11,082 nucleotides of DNA, from positions 1 through 11,082 of the forward strand of contig SBEK01000135.1 in NCBI GenBank assembly GCA_009668925.1, written 5' to 3'. This DNA is from Deltaproteobacteria bacterium. GTDB taxonomy: Bacteria > Desulfobacterota > Syntrophia > Syntrophales > Smithellaceae. Each line of letters opens with the position of its first letter. Positions within the stretch are counted from its first letter, which is position 1. Below, in pieces: positions 1-7,381 of this stretch. The notes under the pieces are model-generated. The model saw only the letters and a program-made list of their open reading frames with translations. It did no database searches and was not told the origin of the DNA. The position numbers were made by a program, and so were the translations under genes.

Positions 1-1
1 G

Positions 2-580
2 CTCCTCGTGGCACTGATTGTGGAACAGGCGGCCAATTATTTCTATCCGATTCAGGCGGGCGTCTATCTGGACACCACACTGATGGACGGCACCTTTCAA
101 CTCGGAGAGGTCGTGATTCCCCGGCAACTCATGATCAGCGCCTTAATCGGTCTGGCGATGACCGGCGCTTTCGTCGTCTTTTTCGTCAAAACAAAAACCG
201 GCATGGCCATCCGGGCCTTGTCCCAGGATATTTATTCATCGAAAATTGTCGGGATCAATGTCGAGACGCTCTATGCCTTTACGATGATGATCGTTCTTCT
301 GCCCGTGATCATCGGGATGCTTCTTGTGGCGCCGGTCCTGGAAGTCAGTCCGATCATGGGCTGGACTTACATGAATACGGCCATTCTCGTCGCTGTTTTA
401 GGCGGTTTGGGGAACATTAAAGGGACGATTATGGCCAGCTTCTTAATCGGGTTTACCCACGCCATCGCCTGCAACGTCATTGGAGAGCCGCGCTTCATGA
501 CCTTATCGGCATTGATTCTTGTCATGGTTGTTTTAGTTGTTCGACCCCAGGGATTAGCAAGGAGTGAGTCGTTATGGTAG
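2..580 (+). CDS. livH: Branched-chain amino acid-type ABC transporter permease LivH, 5'-truncated
   Basis: Inner-membrane permease of a LivHMGF-type importer. It would form the translocation channel together with LivM. The frame is open to the left edge of the window, so the N-terminal part (roughly 100 of the usual 290-300 residues) lies outside; about 192 residues are present. Family hallmarks seen are the cytoplasmic coupling-loop segment GMAIRALSQD...SKIVGIN, which contacts the ATPases, the glycine-rich AVLGGLGNIKGTIMASFLIG helix, and the C-terminal VVRPQGLA ending typical of LivH. The rest is strongly hydrophobic, with several membrane helices. The stop codon overlaps the livM start by 7 bases, which points to translational coupling. 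The transported substrate cannot be inferred; members of this family carry amino acids, amides, urea or aromatic and dicarboxylic acids. A GTG at 8-10 is not the real start, because the frame continues upstream of it. Confidence 0.93.
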   Translation, partial: LLVALIVEQAANYFYPIQAGVYLDTTLMDGTFQLGEVVIPRQLMISALIGLAMTGAFVVFFVKTKTGMAIRALSQDIYSSKIVGINVETLYAFTMMIVLLPVIIGMLLVAPVLEVSPIMGWTYMNTAILVAVLGGLGNIKGTIMASFLIGFTHAIACNVIGEPRFMTLSALILVMVVLVVRPQGLARSESLW

Positions 581-1614
581 AAATGGAATTAAAGAGAGAT
601 CGAATTGTCATCAGGTTGGGAACAAAAAAATGGGAATGGGTTCTTGAGCCGCGCTACTGGCGCAACACGCTGATATGGGCCGTCGTCCTCTTTCTTTTTC
701 CGACGATATCCTACTTCGTCAGCCCCGGCTTGATCAATACCATGATTTCAGCCAATGTTTATGCCGCCATTGCGATGCCCCTGGCGCTGATGACCATCGG
801 TACGGGACGCATGAATTTCGGTCCTCAATTCTACATTGGCGTGGGCGGCTATACGGCGGCGCTCTTGAGCATCGCCTATGGTTGGGGACCTTTGACTACT
901 TTGCCTTTTGCGATTCTGATGTCAATCATCGCGGCGCTGATGTTCAGTCCGCTGGTCATCATGGCGCGGGGTCTTTACTATGTTCTTCTCTCGCTGCTTT
1001 TGCCGCTGGTCTTCCTGGAGGTGACTTTTATCTATACCGACATTTTCAAAGGGGACACAGGTCTTTTTGGAATCGTGCCCCTTTTAGATACCGGCAACGC
1101 CAAAAACAATTTTCTGTTCATTGGTTACATCTCCACGGCGATCATGTTCGCGTATCTGTGGATCATCAATAAAGTACTCAAATCCCGCTATGGACTTATC
1201 ATGGCGGCGATCAACGATGATGAGGAAGTCGCCCATTCCATCGGCATCAATATCAACAAGATCAAGATTATCGCTTTCGTTGCCGCCGCGACGATGGTGG
1301 GTATCATCGGATGGTTTTACGCTCACTACTTCAGTTCGTTTGCCGGCCAGACGTATTTGCCGCTGACCTTCATGTTGAAGGTTCTGCTGGTGTTAATGAT
1401 CGGCGGGCGCGCCCAGATCTTCGGCTGTGTCGTCGGCGGTTATTTTGTTTCCTTTCTGGAAATGCTGATGATTCGGTTTATGGGGCCGATTCAACCGCTG
1501 CTCTTCCCCATTATTCTGCTGGTTTTGTTATTTGTTCTCCCGGAAGGTTTGTTCGGCCTCTATCGGAAGCGCCGTTATCGCGAATATTTGCCAACCATCC
1601 ATGTGCGGAGGTAA
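574..1614 (+). CDS. livM: Branched-chain amino acid-type ABC transporter permease LivM
   Basis: Second inner-membrane permease of the importer, partner of LivH. It has 346 residues, a normal LivM length. A charged N-terminal stretch of about 30 residues precedes the first membrane helix (about 32-50). The LivM motif GRMNFGPQFYIGVGGYTAAL lies at about 79-97. The coupling-loop region AAINDDEEVAHSIGIN is at about 211-226, followed by the typical FYAHYFSSFAG (about 248-258), a helix with LMIGGRAQIFG (about 274-284), and a terminal VLPEGLFGLYRKRR. The start at 574 has GGAG at 561-564, nine bases upstream, and overlaps the livH stop. Another in-frame ATG at residue 4 is possible but less well placed. 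LivG starts six bases after the stop. I see nothing unusual in this gene. Confidence 0.95.
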   Translation: MVEMELKRDRIVIRLGTKKWEWVLEPRYWRNTLIWAVVLFLFPTISYFVSPGLINTMISANVYAAIAMPLALMTIGTGRMNFGPQFYIGVGGYTAALLSIAYGWGPLTTLPFAILMSIIAALMFSPLVIMARGLYYVLLSLLLPLVFLEVTFIYTDIFKGDTGLFGIVPLLDTGNAKNNFLFIGYISTAIMFAYLWIINKVLKSRYGLIMAAINDDEEVAHSIGININKIKIIAFVAAATMVGIIGWFYAHYFSSFAGQTYLPLTFMLKVLLVLMIGGRAQIFGCVVGGYFVSFLEMLMIRFMGPIQPLLFPIILLVLLFVLPEGLFGLYRKRRYREYLPTIHVRR

Positions 1615-1620
1615 GATGCT

Positions 1621-2367
1621 ATGGCGCCATTATTGAAGGTAAGCAATCTGGTTAAACGCTTCGGAGGGATCATAGCGGTCAACGATGTATCCTTCGAAAT
1701 TCATAAAGGGGAAACGCTGGGATTTATCGGTCCCAACGGCGCCGGTAAATCCACGGTGGTCAATTGCCTGACAGGTTTCTTTCCCGCTACGTCGGGGAAA
1801 ATTGAAATGAACGGGGTGGATATAACGGAAATGAAGCCTTATCAAAGAGCGCATATGGGTCTTGCCCGAACATACCAGATTCCGCGCCCCTTTCCGGAAT
1901 TGACCGCGCTGACCAGTGTCCTGGCCAGTTCCATTTCCGGCAAGAAAAGAGTCAATCAGAGTTTTCAGGACGCGATGTACGACGCCACTCACTACCTGGA
2001 ATTTGTCGGTCTTTTCAGTAAACGCAACATTCTGGCGCGAGATCTCACGTTTTACGAGTTGAGAATGCTGGAGTTGGCCCGGGCTCTGGCGACCACGCCT
2101 CAATTACTGTTTATAGATGAAGTCATGGCCGGCCTCAATCCCGGCGAAGCCAAAAACGCCATCAAGATGATTCGCAAAGCCAAGGAAGAATTCGGCATCA
2201 CCGTTTTCTGGATCGAACATGTCATGGCGGTTCTGATGGAAGCGGCCGACCGGATTGTCGCAATCAACTACGGCGCCAAACTGGCGGAGGGTACACCGGA
2301 TGAAGTGGTTAATAATGATGATGTGATTGAAGCGTATCTGGGGAGAGGCTGGAGGGAATATGCTTGA
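1621..2367 (+). CDS. livG: ABC transporter ATP-binding protein LivG
   Basis: Cytoplasmic ATPase of the importer, expected to work as a heterodimer with LivF. It has 248 residues. Walker A is GPNGAGKST at 37-45, the Q-loop glutamine is in TYQIPRPF (Q86), Walker B is LLFIDE at 162-167 with catalytic E167, and the H-loop histidine is H200 (WIEHVM). The ABC signature is degenerate: LTFYELR at 142-148 stands where LSGGQ or LSYGQ is usual, and the D-loop region reads DEVMAGLNP instead of DEPxxGLNP. From family knowledge, similar departures occur in a branch of LivG proteins. GGAGG at 1607-1611 sits nine bases before the ATG. An out-of-frame ATG at 1616 lies between them. The 3' end overlaps livF by 8 bases. 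Confidence 0.95.
   Translation: MAPLLKVSNLVKRFGGIIAVNDVSFEIHKGETLGFIGPNGAGKSTVVNCLTGFFPATSGKIEMNGVDITEMKPYQRAHMGLARTYQIPRPFPELTALTSVLASSISGKKRVNQSFQDAMYDATHYLEFVGLFSKRNILARDLTFYELRMLELARALATTPQLLFIDEVMAGLNPGEAKNAIKMIRKAKEEFGITVFWIEHVMAVLMEAADRIVAINYGAKLAEGTPDEVVNNDDVIEAYLGRGWREYA
2351..2355 (+). promoter_or_regulatory. Ribosome binding site of livF
   Basis: GGAGG lies inside the last codons of livG and four bases before the ATG at 2360. It fixes the livF start at 2360. The frame could be read further upstream from a TTG at 2327, but that would add 11 residues not expected in LivF and it has no such site. Confidence 0.75.
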
Positions 2368-3064
2368 AGTAAGTGATCTGAGTGCATCTTATGGCGTGAT
2401 TCCGGCGCTGAATGGGGTCAGTTTCAATGTCCGCCAATCGGAAATCGTGACAATTCTGGGCTCCAACGGCACAGGGAAGAGTTCGATTCTGAATTCGATT
2501 CAGGGCATGATGAAGCCTACCAGCGGCAGGATACTTTTTCGTGATGAAGCCATTCAGGGATTGCCATCACATAAAATTGTGAATCGCGGCATTGTGCAAG
2601 TTCCCGAAGGCATGAAAAGTTTTCCCTATATGACCGTAAGGGAAAATCTTTTGCTGGGGGCGTACCGGAAATCATCCTGGTCCAAAAGAAAGCAGACCCT
2701 GGAATATGTTTTCAGCCTTTTCCCTATTTTAAAGGAAAGATCGAATATGGCGGCGCGTCTGCTTTCCGGCGGGGAACAGCAGATGCTGAAGATTGGTCGG
2801 GGACTGATGGCCATCCCCCATCTCTTAATGGTCGACGAACCGTCGATTGGCCTGGCGCCGCGTATTGTCGACAGCGTCTACGAGACACTCGGTAAACTTC
2901 GGGAAACGGGGCTCACGATTTTACTGACGGAACAAAATGCGCTACGCGCCCTGCAGCTGGCAGACCGGGGTTATATTATTCAAGAAGGAAGAATCGTCAT
3001 TGAAGGAACCGGTAAGGATCTCATGAAGAACAATCTGGTGAAAAAGGCATATTTGGGGAGATAG
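2360..3064 (+). CDS. livF: ABC transporter ATP-binding protein LivF
   Basis: Second cytoplasmic ATPase of the importer. It has 234 residues from the ATG at 2360, the usual LivF size. Walker A is GSNGTGKSS at 34-42. The motif VQVPEGMKSFPYMTVRENL (about 79-97) is typical of LivF, whose usual form is VPEGRxxFxxLTVxENL. The signature is canonical, LSGGEQQML at 135-143; Walker B is LLMVDE at 155-160, followed by PSIGLAP. The switch region reads LLTEQNA (189-195), with glutamine where most ABC ATPases have the H-loop histidine; this is normal for LivF. The start overlaps the end of livG, and the first CoA-transferase begins two bases after the stop. With LivG's weak signature, LivF probably supplies the standard signature of the pair (inference). 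Confidence 0.95.
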   Translation: MLEVSDLSASYGVIPALNGVSFNVRQSEIVTILGSNGTGKSSILNSIQGMMKPTSGRILFRDEAIQGLPSHKIVNRGIVQVPEGMKSFPYMTVRENLLLGAYRKSSWSKRKQTLEYVFSLFPILKERSNMAARLLSGGEQQMLKIGRGLMAIPHLLMVDEPSIGLAPRIVDSVYETLGKLRETGLTILLTEQNALRALQLADRGYIIQEGRIVIEGTGKDLMKNNLVKKAYLGR

Positions 3065-3066
3065 CA

Positions 3067-4422
3067 ATGGAAGATTATTTTTCGTATACGGCAAAACTTT
3101 TCAATCCCGATGAAGTAAGCCAAAAACCCGAAGCGCTCAAGGGCATCCGGGTACTGGATTTCTCTCACGTGATCTTTGGACCGATTGCCGCGAGGCTTCT
3201 CGCGGATTACGGTGCGGAAGTGATAAAATTGGAATTGCCTTTTTACGGCGATCTCTGGCGGCCGGCGACTTACTGGGGGAAATACTGGAAACATTCGAAT
3301 CCGATCTGGCACAACATCACCAAGAACAAGTATTTTCTTTCGGTCAATCTTCAGTTGAAAGAATCCAAAGAGCTCATCTATAAAATGGCCGAAGAAGCGG
3401 ACGTCGTTATTGAAAACTTTGCGCCCGGCACAGCGGACGCCTGGGGCATCGGCTATGAAAAGATATCGAAGATCAATCCTAAAATCGTTTTCCTGAGTTG
3501 CTCCACTTATGGCCAGTTTGGTCCGATGCGCTATTTTCCGGGTTGGGATCTCCTCGCCCAGGGCGCCAGCGGTGTGCTGACCTTAAACGGTTATCCGGAT
3601 ACGGATATTTATTACAAGCTGCCGGATTATGTCGGAGATTTTGTTCCCGGCAATTTCGGAGCATTGTCCGTATTAATGGCTCTGTATCACCGGAAGAAAA
3701 CCGGAAAGGGACAGTATATTGATATGGCTCAAACCGAAGGCCTGATGCGCATGTTGTTTAATTACACATACAATTCTGTGACGAAAGAGGCCATCGGACG
3801 AACAGGAAATACAGATCCGACAATGATGCCGGCCTCCATTTTCAAAACCGCGGACGACAAATTTCTGGCTCTGGCCTGTGCAACGTCCGGACAGTTTAAG
3901 GCTTTTGCCGAAGCCATCGGCAAGGCGGAACTCGCCTCCGATCCCCGCTTTGCCGATACACTGGAAAGACTGAAGCCGGATAATGCCAAAGTGCTGACCG
4001 CTATGGCGGTCGACTGGGTTAAGTCAAAAAAGTGTGTCGAAATCGTCAAACTGGCCGATGAAAAAGGATTCCCGGCGGCCGAAGTGGCCGACGACTATAT
4101 GATTGCCAATGAGGAATGGAGGCGAAAGAGGGGAAGCGTCATTCTCTTCAAGGATGATGTATACGGCAATCTGGTCATTGCCGGTCCGTCCGCGCAGCTT
4201 TCCCAAACGCCTGCGCGCACCAAATGGCTGGCACGGCCTCTCGGTTATCATAACCGGCTTGTCCTTAAGAAATTTTTGGGACTTTCGGAAGAGCAAATCA
4301 AGGAGTTGGAAAAGAAGAAAGTCGTCGGGACATTTGATGACAGGCCGGGGTTGAAACCGCCCGTCTATTATAATCTGAGCGAGGACCCTATCTATAACTA
4401 CGGAAAAGAGGTTGGAAGATGA
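3067..4422 (+). CDS. Class III (CaiB/BaiF) CoA-transferase, first of a pair
   Basis: Cytoplasmic CoA-transferase of the CaiB/BaiF (formyl-CoA transferase) family, which moves CoA from an acyl-CoA to a carboxylic acid through an aspartyl-CoA anhydride intermediate. It has 451 residues, slightly longer than the usual 380-430. The N-terminal CoA-binding segment GIRVLDFSHVIFGPI...LADYGAEVIKLE is at about 26-56, and VVIENFAPGTADAWGIGY at about 113-130. The motif FPGWDLLAQGASG places the expected catalytic aspartate at D161. A family-typical stretch from HRKKTGKGQYIDMAQTEG follows. The gene starts two bases after livF, with GGGGAG at 3055-3060 as ribosome binding site, and its stop overlaps the next CoA-transferase start (ATGA). 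The operon position suggests that it activates the compound imported by the ABC system. Substrate and CoA donor are unknown. Confidence 0.92.
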   Translation: MEDYFSYTAKLFNPDEVSQKPEALKGIRVLDFSHVIFGPIAARLLADYGAEVIKLELPFYGDLWRPATYWGKYWKHSNPIWHNITKNKYFLSVNLQLKESKELIYKMAEEADVVIENFAPGTADAWGIGYEKISKINPKIVFLSCSTYGQFGPMRYFPGWDLLAQGASGVLTLNGYPDTDIYYKLPDYVGDFVPGNFGALSVLMALYHRKKTGKGQYIDMAQTEGLMRMLFNYTYNSVTKEAIGRTGNTDPTMMPASIFKTADDKFLALACATSGQFKAFAEAIGKAELASDPRFADTLERLKPDNAKVLTAMAVDWVKSKKCVEIVKLADEKGFPAAEVADDYMIANEEWRRKRGSVILFKDDVYGNLVIAGPSAQLSQTPARTKWLARPLGYHNRLVLKKFLGLSEEQIKELEKKKVVGTFDDRPGLKPPVYYNLSEDPIYNYGKEVGR

Positions 4423-5741
4423 GCCAGAAGGAAGAAATTTATACTCGACACGCAGCCAAGGGCAGCGACCGGGGAAAAATCCTGGCCGAAATCATGAATG
4501 CCGAAGGCAAACCGGAGGTTCTCGATGACGTTCTGGTGCTCGATGTCAGCTCGGCGAATTTTGCCGGCATTATAGCCGCGAGTTTTCTTGCTGAGTTTGG
4601 AGCGGAGGTCATTAAGATTGAGCCCGCGGAAGGTGATCCGGCGCGGCAGATCACTCCTTTCGGGATAACTGTCCAAGGTGTGGGCATTCCCTTCATGTTC
4701 GAAGGCCGCAATAAGCGGTATATGACGCTGGACATTAGAAACAATCCTGAAGACCGGAAAGTCTTTGCGAAGCTTGCCCAGAAAGCGGCCGTGGTGATTG
4801 AAAGTTTTACGCCGGGCGAGATGGACGGCTGGGGAATCGGTTATCGTCAATTGAGTCAGACCAATCCGGGGCTGATTTATATCGCTCTTTCCGCTTACGG
4901 GCAATACACGGATAAAGCCAAAGAGTCCGCGAGAATGCCTGATGCGGATATCACGGCGCAGGCGGGATCGGGGCTTCCCGCGCAAATGGGCGGGCTGCCT
5001 AATGAACCGGAACCCTTAAGCTGGCCGCTGCGCGGCGGCATGTGGGCGGGTTGGTATATTTCGGGGCTTTCCGCAGCTCTGGGCGGCACGGTCGCCCTGA
5101 TCCATCGGCAAAACACCGGCCAGGGACAAATCGTCGACGTAGCCGGCATGGATGCTTATTCTTCCATGGTCGGCATGCCGGCCACCATCGGATTTACCTG
5201 GGAAAAAGCCCGTCCACGTATCGGCGTCCTGGATTTCATTCTGTATCCTTATGGGCACTGGAAATGCAAGGACGGTTTTGTGGCCATTGCCGCTCCCCGT
5301 GATCATGACTTTCGCGCACTCTTGAAAATTCTCGGTCTCTGGGAACAGGAAGATGACTGGCGCTATTCTTCGGATCGTATTCCCGATATTCTGGAGCAGG
5401 CCATCCATCTGCATAAAATAATAGAGGAAAAAACGCTTCAATTCACCAGCGATGAACTGGTTAAGATGGCTTTGAATTACAGCAAAAGATCGGCCCGGTC
5501 CAAATGGCGGGGTGGCGGTGTTCCCATTGTCATGAAGCTCATGACGCCGGAAGAAGCCATGGGTAACAAACAGTGGCAGATCCGCAAGGCTTTTCAGGAA
5601 GTGGAGGATGAAAAGCTGGGGAAATACACGATCAGTGCTAATTTTGTGAAAATGTCCGAATCACCGCCGCGCGTGAAGTGGGTTTCCAGTGCAATCGGCA
5701 AAGATAATGATTATGTCCGCAATAAATATCTGAGCGATTAG
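4419..5741 (+). CDS. Class III (CaiB/BaiF) CoA-transferase, second of a pair
   Basis: A second CaiB/BaiF-family protein of 440 residues, clearly distinct from its upstream neighbour. The first 35 or so residues are a polar extension. The CoA-binding segment runs LVLDVSSANFAGIIAASFLAEFGAEVIKIE (about 39-68), with VVIESFTPGEMDGWGIGY at about 125-142. The motif MPDADITAQAGSG aligns with the first protein's catalytic motif and places its aspartate at D177, so both partners keep the acidic residue. The TGQGQIVDVAGMDA stretch is also family-typical. The ATGA overlap with the preceding gene predicts coupled translation. Tandem class III genes are known to form two-subunit enzymes such as the benzylsuccinate CoA-transferase BbsEF; a similar heteromer is plausible here, but two separate enzymes cannot be excluded. 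No substrate can be assigned. Confidence 0.92.
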   Translation: MSQKEEIYTRHAAKGSDRGKILAEIMNAEGKPEVLDDVLVLDVSSANFAGIIAASFLAEFGAEVIKIEPAEGDPARQITPFGITVQGVGIPFMFEGRNKRYMTLDIRNNPEDRKVFAKLAQKAAVVIESFTPGEMDGWGIGYRQLSQTNPGLIYIALSAYGQYTDKAKESARMPDADITAQAGSGLPAQMGGLPNEPEPLSWPLRGGMWAGWYISGLSAALGGTVALIHRQNTGQGQIVDVAGMDAYSSMVGMPATIGFTWEKARPRIGVLDFILYPYGHWKCKDGFVAIAAPRDHDFRALLKILGLWEQEDDWRYSSDRIPDILEQAIHLHKIIEEKTLQFTSDELVKMALNYSKRSARSKWRGGGVPIVMKLMTPEEAMGNKQWQIRKAFQEVEDEKLGKYTISANFVKMSESPPRVKWVSSAIGKDNDYVRNKYLSD

Positions 5742-5744
5742 GAG

Positions 5745-5771
5745 GATCAAATATTCGGCAGATATTTGATC
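5745..5771. repeat. Perfect 10-bp inverted repeat between CoA-transferase and binding-protein genes
   Basis: GATCAAATAT (5745-5754) and ATATTTGATC (5762-5771) are exact complements around a 7-base loop. No T-run follows, so it is not an intrinsic terminator for the plus strand. It begins four bases after the stop of the second CoA-transferase and ends about 40 bases before the binding-protein start. It could be an mRNA-stabilising or processing hairpin, or an operator for a dimeric repressor (inference). Confidence 0.6.
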
Positions 5772-5811
5772 AGATAGTTTTATAAGATCTATTGATGAGG
5801 AGGAGGGGGAA

Positions 5812-7176
5812 ATGATGAAGCGAGCAGGAAGGTTTAATATGGTCGTTTTTACAGCATTGATGCTCCTGGTTGCGATTGCAATCGGCGCACCATCCATCTC
5901 AGGGGCCCAGCCGAAAGGGGAACCGTTCGTCATCGGTTACATCGGCATGGTGGCATCACCGGGTACCAGACCTTGCATGGACATCCAGAAGATGGCCGTT
6001 GAAGAGATCAACGCCATGGGCGGTATTCTGGGGCGGCCGGTCAAGTACGTGGTTATGGACAACAAGGGCGATACATCTTTGTCCGTCGAAGCTTTTCGTA
6101 AATTAGTCATTGAAGACAAGGCCAAATTTGTTTCCGTGGAAGGCCGAACGGAAATCTGCCTGGCCGTGCAGGAAGCATCCGGAATGCTGGCGAAAGAATA
6201 TCCGCATATTCTGGTTTTTAATGGTCCGATGGGTTCCGAACTGACGGCGCGTATCCTCGACGAAGCGCCGAAATATGATCATTGTTTCCGTGATTGGGAC
6301 CCGGAACCGGCGCATTACGCCCAGCAGAAATATTTCTTCTGCAAAACGATTCCTGAATATGAAAAAGCCAAAAAAATTGCAATTCTGTGGGAGGATCTGG
6401 CCTGGACAACAGAATGGCGTAAAGGCATCAGTTATATCAATTTGCCGACCTGGGAAAAAATGGCCAAAGACTGCGGGTTAGAAATTGTTTACAGCAAGGC
6501 GGTTAAACCCCGCGGCACCATGTATCTGCCGATTCTTCAGGACATCAAAAAAACGGACGCCGATCTAATTTATTACATCAGCTCCTGGTTTACCGATACG
6601 GAATCTTTTGCCAAGCAGTGGTCGGATTCCGCCGCCAAAGATATTCAGGTGAACCTGTATGGTGGCGTCGCTCAGACGAGGGATTACTGGCGGATGACAG
6701 GAGGAAAAGCTTTGGGCATCATCAGTTCCTTCACGGATCTCGACGATATCGATTTGGTGCCCGGGAAAACGGTCAATCTGGTGAAAAAAGCCCAGGCGCG
6801 GAAGATCCCCATGCAGATCCATGTGCACATTGCCTATGCAGACATTTATCATTTTAAGGCGGCCATTGAGAAAGCCAAAGGGACCGGAGATATCAAGAAA
6901 CTGATCAAGGCGATGGAAGACGTGGAAACCAATTACTCCCTGGGGAAGGTGAAATACGAAACTCAGAAGATCAAACCTTTCTTCCACTCGCGCAAAAGAG
7001 TCGACCCGAAGGATCCCTATAAGACTTATCCGGGCTATTACTATCAATTAATTGTCCAGTTCCAGCAGGGAGGTAAGATTGCCTTTTTGCATGAGTCCTG
7101 CCCGGAAAACGAACCCTATGTCGCCAAGTGGGTTGATCCCAAGCGCTACAAAAAACCGGCGGATCTGAGAAAATAG
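5812..7176 (+). CDS. Periplasmic substrate-binding protein of the Liv-type ABC transporter
   Basis: Extracytoplasmic receptor that captures the substrate and delivers it to LivHM. It belongs to the type I periplasmic binding proteins (Peripla_BP_6/LivK-like). At 454 residues it is longer than the about 370 of classical LivJ/LivK. A Sec signal peptide is clear: basic KRAGR, a hydrophobic core at about 10-26, and probable cleavage after SGA (A32). No lipobox cysteine is seen, so a soluble periplasmic protein is expected. The mature start FVIGYIGMVASPG and the segment INAMGGILGRPVKYVVMDNK are characteristic of the family. The strong GGAGGAGGGGG site lies just before the ATG at 5812. Being last in the operon after an inverted repeat fits separate dosage control, since binding proteins are often made in excess of permeases. 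Ligand unknown. Confidence 0.92.
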   Translation: MMKRAGRFNMVVFTALMLLVAIAIGAPSISGAQPKGEPFVIGYIGMVASPGTRPCMDIQKMAVEEINAMGGILGRPVKYVVMDNKGDTSLSVEAFRKLVIEDKAKFVSVEGRTEICLAVQEASGMLAKEYPHILVFNGPMGSELTARILDEAPKYDHCFRDWDPEPAHYAQQKYFFCKTIPEYEKAKKIAILWEDLAWTTEWRKGISYINLPTWEKMAKDCGLEIVYSKAVKPRGTMYLPILQDIKKTDADLIYYISSWFTDTESFAKQWSDSAAKDIQVNLYGGVAQTRDYWRMTGGKALGIISSFTDLDDIDLVPGKTVNLVKKAQARKIPMQIHVHIAYADIYHFKAAIEKAKGTGDIKKLIKAMEDVETNYSLGKVKYETQKIKPFFHSRKRVDPKDPYKTYPGYYYQLIVQFQQGGKIAFLHESCPENEPYVAKWVDPKRYKKPADLRK

Positions 7177-7226
7177 CATAATAACCCTATCGGGGACGCA
7201 AGATTCAAAATAAAGGAATCAGGCAG

Positions 7227-7260
7227 AAAAAGGCGGCATTTGAAAGAATGCCGCCTTTTT
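7227..7260. terminator. Bidirectional intrinsic terminator after the transport operon
   Basis: Perfect 14-bp stem, AAAAAGGCGGCATT (7227-7240) against AATGCCGCCTTTTT (7247-7260), with a 6-base loop. The T-run on one side and the A-run on the other let it stop transcription from either strand. It closes the plus-strand operon 50 bases after the binding-protein stop. It may also stop the convergent minus-strand gene, whose stop lies about 120 bases away. Nothing else is recognised in the stretch 7261-7381. Confidence 0.93.
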
Positions 7261-7381
7261 CATTGCTGCGATTTTCGTTTGCTTTTCCCGGATGTCGGCG
7301 CTGTGGCAGGCAGTTGACTCCATATTATTTTGATACATGGAAATTATTGAATATACGGATACGCATATCAAGAGAGTCTTT

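Noticed and set aside
2327..2359. Longer LivF from a TTG start
   Set aside because: It adds 11 residues not typical of LivF; the ATG at 2360 has GGAGG and gives the normal length.
5772..5811. Possible internal promoter (TATAAG at 5781) before the binding-protein gene
   Set aside because: No -35 element at a usable distance; the nearest TTGATC is only nine bases away.
7346..7369. Imperfect palindrome around ATACGGATACGCATAT in the convergent gap
   Set aside because: Several mismatches, no T-run, and no nearby start for it to control.
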